From SVTX01 sp964526505 (GTDB lineage: Bacteria; Bacillota; Clostridia; Oscillospirales; CAG-272): DNA of 38,950 nt. Numbering within the stretch: position 1 is the stretch's first letter; every line of letters begins with the position of its first letter. The notes under the pieces were generated by a model. The model was given only the letters and a program-made list of their open reading frames with translations. It had not been told where the DNA came from and ran no database searches. Below are positions 16,140 to 23,073 of this stretch, piece after piece. The translations under genes were made by a program, and so were the position numbers. Where the stretch lies: assembly GCA_964526505.1 (NCBI GenBank), contig CAZGJC010000015.1, positions 1 through 38,950 on the forward strand, written 5' to 3'.

Positions 16140-16739
16140 ATGAAAAAATTTTTTGAAAAGTATTCGTACAATGCGGTAAATTTGTTTTTAAATCAACTGG
16201 TCATTGGCATATTTTTCGGAGTCGGACTGCTTTTTGTGGCAAACAAAATAGGCAGTGACGCATTGAAAATAGGCATTTCGATTTTTTCTATTATCTTTTA
16301 TTTGTTTTTGGAATATACGGTTGCTTACAAAATAGGCGTAACGGACAGGGTGTCGGTTGAGATAGGCAAGGCACGCCCGGACTATTCGCTGCCCGTAAAA
16401 CTTTGGCTCTTGTCAAACTCGATAAATTTATTGCTTGCCGTATTTATAATGCTCGGACATCTTTTGTCCGACGTGACTTTTTTCAGTTCGCTCGGCGGTA
16501 TCAGTGCAACGATATCGATGATAATTCAGGGCATGTATTACGGTGTATTGACTATAAAAGTCGGAGGAGCGGCACTGAATTCTTATTGGATTATGCATTT
16601 CGTAATTACGCTACCCGCACTTGCCGTGATATTCCTTTCGTATTTCTTCGGTATTAAAAGCAAGAAAATTGCAAAGATGTTTGCTTTTGAATATCCTGAA
16701 AGCGACAGACCCGAAAAAAAGACAAATAAGAAAAAATAA
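16140..16739 (+). CDS. Membrane protein of unknown function
   Basis: I do not recognise this 199-residue protein. From ATG 16140, with GGAGAGGG at 16121-16128, it shows four to five hydrophobic segments (about residues 14-35, 41-63, 88-109, 116-137 and 148-170), short loops and a lysine-rich cytoplasmic-looking tail (SDRPEKKTNKKK). An in-frame TTG 24 bases upstream is less likely because the ribosome binding site would lie inside the coding region. It has its own promoter and terminator, so it is a single-gene unit. No catalytic motif is visible, and the neighbours give no functional hint. Confidence 0.75.
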   Translation: MKKFFEKYSYNAVNLFLNQLVIGIFFGVGLLFVANKIGSDALKIGISIFSIIFYLFLEYTVAYKIGVTDRVSVEIGKARPDYSLPVKLWLLSNSINLLLAVFIMLGHLLSDVTFFSSLGGISATISMIIQGMYYGVLTIKVGGAALNSYWIMHFVITLPALAVIFLSYFFGIKSKKIAKMFAFEYPESDRPEKKTNKKK

Positions 16740-16772
16740 TATTATTGCAACTTTTGCGTATGAATAAACGCA

Positions 16773-16810
16773 AAAAACCACTTGCAGACGATTGTTTGCA
16801 AGTGGTTTTT
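16773..16810. terminator. Bidirectional intrinsic terminator
   Basis: AAAAACCACTTGCA (16773-16786) pairs with TGCAAGTGGTTTTT (16797-16810), a perfect 14-bp stem. It lies between the convergent membrane protein gene and MATE exporter gene and has T-runs on both strands. Confidence 0.9.
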
Positions 16811-16815
16811 GGTTA

Positions 16816-18195
16816 TCAATCCGGGAGTGTGTCGATTTTATTCTTTTGTGCCTGTCTAAGGAAAATAACAGCGAAGGGTACTGTTAAAATTTCCGCTATG
16901 GGGAAAGTCCACCAAACTATATTTAAAACGTTTGACGACAAAGTGAACAAAAATGCCGTGGGAAAAACAAAAATCGTCAGGCGTAGAAGTGCGAGTATCA
17001 ACGGCTTTCCCGCATATCCGAGTGCCTGCAAAACGCCTTGAATGGCAACGGTAAATCCCATAAATATAAATCCGAGACTTGCAATTCTTGTTGCCTTTGA
17101 GCAAACGTCTACAAGCACTGACGACGCTCCGCCGGAGAGTGCGAAAAGTTGCGATAGGGGATTTGCTATGAGTTCGAACAGAATTGTGATTATCGCAAGT
17201 GTGATAACCGTATCGGTTATTCCGTATTTTATACATTCGCGGGAACGTTTACGGTTTCCCATGCCGTAATTAAATGAAAGCAGGGTAATCATAGTATTTG
17301 AAAGACCGAATGCCGAGAACAAGGCTATTTGCTGGATTTTATAATAAATACCGAATGAGCCGATAAGTATTGACGAGTCAACCGAGGCTTTGCCTAAAAT
17401 AGCATTAACGCCTGCCATCATAACGGAAAGCAGTGCCTGCATTATTGCCGCCGACGCTCCTATACCGTAGATTGCCCGTATCACTTGGATTTGAGGTTTG
17501 ATATATTTCGGATTTCCGCTTACTTCTTTATTTGTTGTATAATGAAGTGCCATAGCGATAAACATTGAGACGAACTGTCCTATAACGGTTGCCCATGCCG
17601 CACCGCTGACTCCCATATCGAGGGGGAATATGAAAATATAGTCGAGAACGATGTTTACAACGGCTCCCGATATTTGTGATATGGTTGAGAACATTGTTTT
17701 TCCCGTTGCTTGAAGAAATCGCTCGTAAACGGTAAATCCTATCGAACCGAGAGAGAAGCAAGTGCATATTTTAAGATACGACGTACCCATCAAAAGAACG
17801 TCCGCATCGTTTGTGAATAATCCTATAAACCATTCGGACAAAAACAGACCGAATAGCAGGAACACCGCATATATGACGAGTGCCAAAAAAATGCCGTTGC
17901 CCGCAACCATGCCGACTTTCCGACTGTCTTTTTCTCCGAGACTTTTGGAAAGCAGTGCATTGAGACCCACACCTGTTCCCACGCCTATGGCGATAATCAT
18001 AATTTGTATGGGGAAGGCAATGGTTAACGCTTCATTGGCGAGCGTTCCGACCCCTTCCATATTTGTGACGAAAATGCTGTCTACCACATTATACAGGGCT
18101 TGAAGAACCATAGATACTATCATGGGCAATCCCAATTTCCAAAATAATTTTTTCGGCGATTCTGTCGCCATTTTGTTTTGCTTGGTTTTTTCCAT
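16816..18195 (-). CDS. MATE family multidrug/sodium antiporter
   Basis: A cation-driven efflux carrier in the plasma membrane. From ATG 18195 the product has 459 residues; a GAGGTG site lies 5 bases upstream, and an ATG 48 bases earlier would fall inside the leader hairpin. It has twelve hydrophobic segments in two homologous halves. Recognisable features are KLFWKLGLPMIVSMVLQALYN at the start (read in two blocks), VDSIFVTNMEG, GVGTGVGLNALLSKSLG, and the equivalent second-half helix with LGLSNTMITLLSFNYGMGNR. Family members export drugs and organic cations, but substrate cannot be predicted. The leader carries a full terminator between promoter and start codon, suggesting conditional read-through. 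Confidence 0.92.
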   Translation of the reverse strand: MEKTKQNKMATESPKKLFWKLGLPMIVSMVLQALYNVVDSIFVTNMEGVGTLANEALTIAFPIQIMIIAIGVGTGVGLNALLSKSLGEKDSRKVGMVAGNGIFLALVIYAVFLLFGLFLSEWFIGLFTNDADVLLMGTSYLKICTCFSLGSIGFTVYERFLQATGKTMFSTISQISGAVVNIVLDYIFIFPLDMGVSGAAWATVIGQFVSMFIAMALHYTTNKEVSGNPKYIKPQIQVIRAIYGIGASAAIMQALLSVMMAGVNAILGKASVDSSILIGSFGIYYKIQQIALFSAFGLSNTMITLLSFNYGMGNRKRSRECIKYGITDTVITLAIITILFELIANPLSQLFALSGGASSVLVDVCSKATRIASLGFIFMGFTVAIQGVLQALGYAGKPLILALLRLTIFVFPTAFLFTLSSNVLNIVWWTFPIAEILTVPFAVIFLRQAQKNKIDTLPD

Positions 18196-18221
18196 AAAAC
18201 ACCTCATTTGAAATTTTAAAG

Positions 18222-18262
18222 CAGAAAAAAGGCGTAAGTCCACAAGTTGGACTTACGCCTTT
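18222..18262 (-). terminator. Terminator hairpin inside the MATE leader (candidate attenuator)
   Basis: TGGACTTACGCCTTT (18248-18262) and AAAGGCGTAAGTCCA (18228-18242) form a perfect 15-bp stem with a 5-base loop. On the minus strand the stem runs into six T residues (18230-18225). It starts about 12 bases after the predicted transcript start and ends about 30 bases before the MATE start codon. The plus strand has only TTT after the stem, so the terminator is oriented against MATE transcription. Confidence 0.8.
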
Positions 18263-18280
18263 CGACTACTCACTGTGTAT

Positions 18281-18309
18281 ATTTTAGCATAAAGTTTTCG
18301 AAAAATCAA
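18281..18309 (-). promoter_or_regulatory. Promoter of the MATE gene and leader
   Basis: On the minus strand TTGATT (18309-18304) and TAAAAT (18286-18281) are 17 bases apart, with TGC directly before the -10 box (extended -10). The predicted start is near 18274, just upstream of the leader hairpin. Confidence 0.75.
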
Positions 18310-18428
18310 GTGATTTGAGAAAAATCGATAACGTTTTGTTTTTGCGTAGCCTCATATAATTGATTTGAACAATAAAGAGGATTGATTTTCGGGCGAAATA
18401 ACAGTTTGGGAAAATTTATTAAAATTAC

Positions 18429-18457
18429 TTGCAAAAAACGCAATAGTGTGCTATAAT
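18429..18457 (+). promoter_or_regulatory. Sigma-A-type promoter of the 18514-19971 gene pair
   Basis: TTGCAA (18429-18434) and TATAAT (18452-18457) lie 17 bases apart. The expected start near 18464 leaves only about 8 bases before the first ATG (18472), which favours ATG 18514 as the true start. Confidence 0.78.
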
Positions 18458-18513
18458 TTATCTGTATTACTATGTATGAGTATAAAATATACGGAAGGCT
18501 TGGGTTTGTTTCT

Positions 18514-19215
18514 ATGGAAAAAATAAAAAATACGGTAAGAAATAATCTTTTACTCATAATGTCGATTATTGCCGGTGTACTTATTGTCGGCGGAATCGTG
18601 CTTATTGTTCTCGGAATTACGCTTGCAGAGGCGACGTTCTTCAAGGTAATGTTTATTATAACGTCAATAGTTATGATTTTGCTCGGTTGCGTTATGACTT
18701 ATTTTGTCTTGACGGTGAGAGAACAGGGAGATTCATCGGACGAACCTAATATATTCCTTTATGATCCCGAGACCGAAAAGAATATGAGTGTTGACCGCTT
18801 GAATTTCGCTCTTGTAAACAAGGGTATGGGTAAGTTTATGAGACACGTATCCAGCACTGTAAAAGAGTTGTGGACCGGTAATATATTCGATGACGATGAG
18901 GCATTCGGCGGTGTTGATGAGTTTAAAACTCTTCTTGCATACAAGATGCTTTACGATTTGGCTGACAGGGACGCACAGTTACTTTGGGACTTATATCTCA
19001 ATGCATCGGAAGATCTCATTCTTTCCATGTCCGAGCAGATAGAACGCAATTGTGACGCAAAGGGAAGATTCGACGAATTCGGCAGATATATAATCAAACT
19101 TCATTCGTCTGCTGACGGAAATTACGAAAAGAGCAGAAAGTTTATTCTTGACAATAAGGGTTATCTTGAAAAGAAGATGTTCGAGTATGCCAAGAGCAAT
19201 ATAGAGAAGTTCTGA
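18514..19215 (+). CDS. Protein of unknown function with two N-terminal membrane helices
   Basis: I do not recognise this family. From ATG 18514 the product has 233 residues: two membrane helices (about 11-37 and 42-67), then a soluble, charged and probably alpha-helical region of about 165 residues with no cysteine-pair or nucleotide-binding motif (FLYDPETEKNMSVDRLNFAL, VKELWTGNIFDDDEAFGG, then a helix-rich tail). A start at ATG 18472 would add 14 residues but lies almost at the predicted transcript start and has no ribosome binding site. It is followed after 54 bases, across a hairpin, by an HPr-kinase-like gene on the same strand, so the two may act together. Confidence 0.75.
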   Translation: MEKIKNTVRNNLLLIMSIIAGVLIVGGIVLIVLGITLAEATFFKVMFIITSIVMILLGCVMTYFVLTVREQGDSSDEPNIFLYDPETEKNMSVDRLNFALVNKGMGKFMRHVSSTVKELWTGNIFDDDEAFGGVDEFKTLLAYKMLYDLADRDAQLLWDLYLNASEDLILSMSEQIERNCDAKGRFDEFGRYIIKLHSSADGNYEKSRKFILDNKGYLEKKMFEYAKSNIEKF

Positions 19216-19224
19216 TAATTTTAT

Positions 19225-19248
19225 AAGCGGAACGGTATCGTTCCGCTT
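19225..19248 (+). other. Hairpin between the two genes of the pair; weak terminator possible
   Basis: AAGCGGAACG (19225-19234) pairs perfectly with CGTTCCGCTT (19239-19248) around a 4-base loop and is followed by GAATTTTAG, a poor T-tract. It could partly terminate or protect the upstream message, lowering expression of the downstream gene. Confidence 0.55.
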
Positions 19249-19269
19249 GAATTTTAGAGAGGAGGGCAT

Positions 19270-19971
19270 ATGTTCAAAATAAAAATTGCGGATATTGTAA
19301 TTGAAATGGATAACAGATATTCGCACCTTTCGGAATATTGCAAAGATTTTATATGCGATGATATGCCCGATTTTCGTGCAAGGGTTACGCAGGGTGAACT
19401 TGAAGAGTACATAAACGGTTGCGGATACAACGTGTCCCCCGAAGTGGCGGAAAGAATACTGTCATGTCGTTCCGTGTCAAGAAACCTTCCTGCATACGAT
19501 GCTTTTTTGCTTCACGGCGGAGTGATAGAATATCGTGGTCACGGCATTGTATTTTCCGCAAAACGAGGAGTCGGAAAAACGACGCATATGAATTTGTGGC
19601 AACGTCTTTTCGGAGCGGACGTTAAAATAATTAACGGAGACAAGCCTGTAATCGCCCGCAGAAACGGACGCTTTGAAGCACACGGTACGCCGTGGAGAGG
19701 AAAAGAAGGATTCGGCGGATGCGGTTATACAACGGTCGAAAAACTGTGTTTTGTGACTCGTTCGGAAAAACCTTTTGTGAAAAAACTTTCTCCCTCGGAG
19801 GGATTTGAGAGACTTAAATTTCAAACGATTTATCCCACAGACGCTTCACTGTGTGACAGTATGGCACAGAATATAGCGGATTTTCTTCGTTCGGTTGATA
19901 TTTACGAAATAGGCGTAAATATGAAAGAGGAGTCTGCCGAATTTGTAAAAAATAAAATATTAACGGTTTGA
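19270..19971 (+). CDS. HPr kinase/PEP-carboxykinase-like P-loop protein
   Basis: The 233-residue product has a P-loop SAKRGVGKTT at residues 96-105 preceded by a beta strand (GHGIVF) and followed by INGDKPVIA (Asp124 as possible Mg2+-binding acid). This pattern is typical of small HprK-related proteins in Clostridia whose substrates are mostly unknown. The order of motifs and the LHGG strand before the P-loop fit the HprK/PckA fold rather than ordinary kinases. It is not classical HPr kinase: it is shorter and lacks the N-terminal HprK domain. A GAGGAGGG site (19258-19265) precedes ATG 19270. The last 12 bases overlap the end of the convergent peptidoglycan-binding gene. No PqqD or radical-SAM partner is nearby. 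Confidence 0.72.
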   Translation: MFKIKIADIVIEMDNRYSHLSEYCKDFICDDMPDFRARVTQGELEEYINGCGYNVSPEVAERILSCRSVSRNLPAYDAFLLHGGVIEYRGHGIVFSAKRGVGKTTHMNLWQRLFGADVKIINGDKPVIARRNGRFEAHGTPWRGKEGFGGCGYTTVEKLCFVTRSEKPFVKKLSPSEGFERLKFQTIYPTDASLCDSMAQNIADFLRSVDIYEIGVNMKEESAEFVKNKILTV

Positions 19972-20520
19972 TATATCGGCGATTACGTTGTATTGTTCTG
20001 CGATGGAGTTCCACGTGGTACGGTCAACGGTCCCGCTCGGGGTCAAACCGTTTTTTTCTTGAAAACTTTTTACGGCTGATTGTGTTACGTCGTCGTAAAT
20101 TCCGGAGAGGGAAATATCGCCGAAAGCGTATTCCGTACCGAGTTCACGCAAAACGTATTGCAATATGCGTATCTGTTCCGGAGAACTTTCATTTGTAAAT
20201 CGATAATCTTCGGGATATCTCGGGAAAATCAAAATAGGCTGTGTTGGGGAATGAAATTTTCTCGAATTGTCGGCAACGTCACGCAAAAGTTCCCACGTGT
20301 GCAGGTCTGCCGTGCCGGTTGGTTCAAGCCCGTATTTTTCTTGAAATTTTTTCAGTGCATTTGCACTTTCCTCTCCCCATATTCCGTCAATCGCAACGGG
20401 TGGTATATCGCTGTCGTGGAACGAAAGGTGCAACAGATTATTTTGTATGTACGATATGGCATCTCTTACGTCTTGCTCATCCGGCGTATAATTTGAATTG
20501 TTGCTCGTGTTTTCAATCAT
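19960..20520 (-). CDS. Protein with two peptidoglycan-binding domains (third gene of the SleC-like operon)
   Basis: The 186-residue product consists almost wholly of two PG_binding_1 type repeats, at residues about 16-85 (DGIWGEESANALKKFQEKYG, GTADLHTWELL) and 112-178 (SGIYDDVTQSAVKSFQEKNG, GTVDRTTWNSIAE). These helical domains bind bacterial cell wall. No signal peptide and no catalytic domain is present. AAAGGAG lies a few bases before the start, 11 bases after the stop of the SpoIID-like gene, so it is the last gene of a three-gene unit. It probably targets spore cortex peptidoglycan together with its neighbours. It ends 12 bases inside the convergent HPr-kinase-like gene. Confidence 0.85.
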   Translation of the reverse strand: MIENTSNNSNYTPDEQDVRDAISYIQNNLLHLSFHDSDIPPVAIDGIWGEESANALKKFQEKYGLEPTGTADLHTWELLRDVADNSRKFHSPTQPILIFPRYPEDYRFTNESSPEQIRILQYVLRELGTEYAFGDISLSGIYDDVTQSAVKSFQEKNGLTPSGTVDRTTWNSIAEQYNVIADISNR

Positions 20521-20531
20521 AAAAATCTCCT

Positions 20532-21929
20532 TTACGTGCCGATGGTGTACCCCGGAAATTGCTCGGGACGACGCTCGGATCCGTTATACAGGTCGCTGTA
20601 AACGTCGGCTATGGCATCCCACGTAACAGGTCCTACCGTTCCGGTTACGGGCAGTCCGAAAAGTTCTTGGAAAGCCGTGACGGAATTTGCTGTGTGTTCA
20701 CCGAAATATCCCGTGGGATTTACAGTGGGAATTTCGGAATAAAAATTCGATATGTAATTTAGGTATTCCTGTATGACTCTTACCGCTTCGGAGTCGGATC
20801 CCAACGTAAGAAACACACCGGGAAAAGGGATTGTATTGCAGTCTCGGTATTCTATCGGTATAGTGCGGACAATTCCGATATAAGCGTTATATATGGCACG
20901 CCACGTTTCCTCTCCGACAATGCCGTCGGGTGTAAGACCGAAAACGTTTTGTGCGGAAATTACGGCATTTCTTGTATTGTCTCCGAATATACCGTCCATC
21001 TCAACCGTCTGTATAGTATCATAGAAATCGGCAAGATAAGAGAGGTAATATTGGAGCGTTGTAACGCCTATTCCGACACTTCCGACGGACAGAACGTCCG
21101 GAAATTGTCCCGTTACCTCTTCCAGTGATATTCCTTCGGAGGTCAGTTCGTTTATGCGTTTTACGCTGTTATATATGTTTTGTATTTTATACCATGTGGA
21201 TTTTCCTATAATGCCGTCGACATCAAGACCGAATATTTCCTGAAACGCTCGCACAGCACTATCGGTACTGTCGGAGAAAATGCCGAACGGAGGATTTATT
21301 TTAGGAATGGCAGGGAAGTTACTTGATATACGATTCAGACGTATTTGAACGCTTCTTACGTCATCTCCCGTACTTCCGAGTTGCAGGGCGTAACTCGGAA
21401 CACTTGCGGTTATGCCTCGGACAGGTGCGTCACGCACGATATTTACGTCGTCACCGTAATAATACTTTATAATTTCTTCGGGAGTGTATCCTCGGTTTGC
21501 AAGATCAAGAGAACCCCATTGAGACAGTCCGTTGCACGTCACTTCTATTCCGTCGCAATATTGGGCAAAAAGCGGTTCGATATTTCCGTCACGTCTGAGA
21601 TAGTCGTTGAATATTTCATTTACTATCTCCTGAACGTTTTCAAACACATCCCGTCCGTTTACAAAACTTTGATCCCGTGCTATGGAGTTCGTTATGTCGA
21701 AATTATACCCTCTGGACGGGTAATATTCTGTATAAATGCGGTTGAGTGCAAATGATATTTGTGCGTAAATATTCGCTCTTATGGCATTTTCCTGCCACGT
21801 CGGATATATTTCGCTGGACGCTACGTTTGCAATATAGTCCGCAAAGCGTATTCTGACATTCGGTGCTTCTGCGTCGGGAGACCCTAAATGCACCGTTATA
21901 AATTCCGGAACATACGGTTGATTTGGCAT
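20532..21929 (-). CDS. SleC-like protein: SpoIID-type domain plus three peptidoglycan-binding repeats
   Basis: The 465-residue product starts PYVPEFITVHLGSP and then has a SpoIID/LytB-like region (residues about 25-170): DYIANVASSEIYPTW with the candidate catalytic Glu40, Cys125 and Cys132, NGLSQWGSLDLANRG at 133-147 and EEIIKYYYGDD. SpoIID domains are lytic transglycosylases, and in SleC of Clostridium this domain degrades spore cortex. Three PG_binding_1 repeats follow, at about 181-257, 280-353 and 373-447. There is no signal peptide, consistent with mother-cell production onto the forespore rather than secretion. The prodomain that precedes this region in SleC is encoded by the gene just upstream (11-base gap). 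Confidence 0.85.
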   Translation of the reverse strand: MPNQPYVPEFITVHLGSPDAEAPNVRIRFADYIANVASSEIYPTWQENAIRANIYAQISFALNRIYTEYYPSRGYNFDITNSIARDQSFVNGRDVFENVQEIVNEIFNDYLRRDGNIEPLFAQYCDGIEVTCNGLSQWGSLDLANRGYTPEEIIKYYYGDDVNIVRDAPVRGITASVPSYALQLGSTGDDVRSVQIRLNRISSNFPAIPKINPPFGIFSDSTDSAVRAFQEIFGLDVDGIIGKSTWYKIQNIYNSVKRINELTSEGISLEEVTGQFPDVLSVGSVGIGVTTLQYYLSYLADFYDTIQTVEMDGIFGDNTRNAVISAQNVFGLTPDGIVGEETWRAIYNAYIGIVRTIPIEYRDCNTIPFPGVFLTLGSDSEAVRVIQEYLNYISNFYSEIPTVNPTGYFGEHTANSVTAFQELFGLPVTGTVGPVTWDAIADVYSDLYNGSERRPEQFPGYTIGT

Positions 21930-21940
21930 AATTTGTCCTT

Positions 21941-22549
21941 TCAGTTGTCGATGTCGGCGGTTTCGAGTGCCGAGGATTGATTTTCGTAAAAAATTCCCGT
22001 GTTGTACGGATTATTCCTGTCTGTCTCGCCGTTTTCGGGGAGAGGAACAATGTCGGCGTTCTGCACGGAAGTTATGCCGTCGAATATCGGAACGCTGATA
22101 TACTGTTGTGTGTTGTATCCGTGCAAATCTATTTTTACGTTATATGAAGAGTACGGTTTTGCTCCGCCGGGGGATAGTGACATTGAGCGAGACGGTGCGG
22201 GCAGGGATATTTTTTGCGTAAGTCCCGAGGAATTTGTTTTCTGCGATGACAATATGTCACTTCCGTCGCCGTCAAGATAATTGCGTACAGATACAATAGC
22301 CCCTTCGAGCGGAATTGCACCGTCGGCGGTAGTAACACGTATTATAAGATATCCGACGCCTGCGTTTTGCACGTCATATTTTGGTGTTTGCACAATATCC
22401 GTTTCGAGTTCGGAATTTTGGTTTTTAATATCGGAATTTTCGGGTTCGTCTGTTTTTGCCGTATCATTTTCGAATACGGAAGAACTTGCGGGTCGAACAA
22501 GCGAACTTCTGCCTATTTTCCGCCTTTTGCGAGGATTTGTCATATACAT
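21941..22549 (-). CDS. SleC-prodomain-like protein with carboxypeptidase-regulatory-like beta domain
   Basis: From ATG 22549 the product has 202 residues; ATGs six bases upstream and six bases downstream are alternatives, and 22549 is best spaced from AAAGGAGG. The first 20 residues are basic (NPRKRRKIGRSS), and residues 21-65 are low-complexity and polar. Residues about 66-170 form a beta-sandwich-type domain (GYLIIRVTTADGAIPLEGAI, TNSSGLTQKISLPAP, PYSSYNVKIDLHGYN, ISVPIFDGITSVQNADIVPL). This resembles, from memory, the N-terminal prodomain of clostridial SleC. Here it is a separate gene directly upstream of the SpoIID-like protein. A sporulation-type promoter lies upstream. Confidence 0.75.
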   Translation of the reverse strand: MYMTNPRKRRKIGRSSLVRPASSSVFENDTAKTDEPENSDIKNQNSELETDIVQTPKYDVQNAGVGYLIIRVTTADGAIPLEGAIVSVRNYLDGDGSDILSSQKTNSSGLTQKISLPAPSRSMSLSPGGAKPYSSYNVKIDLHGYNTQQYISVPIFDGITSVQNADIVPLPENGETDRNNPYNTGIFYENQSSALETADIDN

Positions 22550-22579
22550 TTTCATAGCCTCCTTTACTGTTCTAAATAT

Positions 22580-22608
22580 ATTGTATGCATCGCAAAGAAA
22601 AATGTGAC
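22580..22608 (-). promoter_or_regulatory. Sporulation promoter candidate (sigma-E or sigma-K type)
   Basis: On the minus strand GTCACATT (22608-22601) is followed after 13 bases by CATACAATA (22587-22579). CATACAAT fits the sigma-E -10 box, and CATA-N3-TA with an upstream AC 16 bases away fits sigma-K. No good vegetative -35 box is present. The predicted start is about 24 bases before the first gene of the SleC-like operon. Confidence 0.65.
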
Positions 22609-22615
22609 TCACGCA

Positions 22616-22640
22616 AAAAAGCCCCTTGACGGGGCTTTTT
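22616..22640 (-). terminator. Intrinsic terminator of the Y-polymerase/YolD operon
   Basis: AAAAAGCCCC (22616-22625) pairs with GGGGCTTTTT (22631-22640) around a 5-base loop. It lies 8 bases after the stop of the YolD-like gene and separates it from the SleC-like operon promoter. Confidence 0.92.
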
Positions 22641-22647
22641 CGTATAT

Positions 22648-23073
22648 TTAAATGCGATACGGGTCAAGTTCCCGGCTGTCGATATGCAATATATCACAGA
22701 ACGGTATTTTTTGATTATCCGTTAGTATAATGGTGTTTGAATCGGTATCGATTTTCAGCAAATTGCTTTCTGTTGTTATATATTTTCCTCCGTCTTTTCT
22801 TTCATCGTGAAGAAAATAGGTTATGCGTACTTTCGGGTGTTTGTTTTCTGCGTTTTTCAATATCCGCAAGCAGGAGTCAATAAGGAGTATTTCATCATCG
22901 TTGACTGTGTTTTGCACGTCGGTGGTGCGTGCGGTTTCTTCAACTGCGTCGTCAAATCCCGTGAGTGCGGCAAAGGGAGCGAACTGTGCGGCACGGTTGC
23001 GTTGAGACATTTTTGCATGATTTTTTGAAATCGGACGATTGAGATTTATGATGTCGTCGTATTTATCACTCAT
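22648..23073 (-). CDS. YolD-like protein
   Basis: The 141-residue product has the YolD-like signature NRAAQFAPFAALTGFDDAV (residues about 26-44) followed by a beta-rich segment ending ICDILHIDSREL-like (FCDILHIDSRELDPYRI). YolD-like genes in Firmicutes sit next to Y-family polymerase genes and are thought to belong to the DNA damage response, although their biochemical role is not established. Its start overlaps the stop of the polymerase gene by 4 bases (ATGA type), so the two are translationally coupled. It is followed by a strong terminator. Confidence 0.85.
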   Translation of the reverse strand: MSDKYDDIINLNRPISKNHAKMSQRNRAAQFAPFAALTGFDDAVEETARTTDVQNTVNDDEILLIDSCLRILKNAENKHPKVRITYFLHDERKDGGKYITTESNLLKIDTDSNTIILTDNQKIPFCDILHIDSRELDPYRI

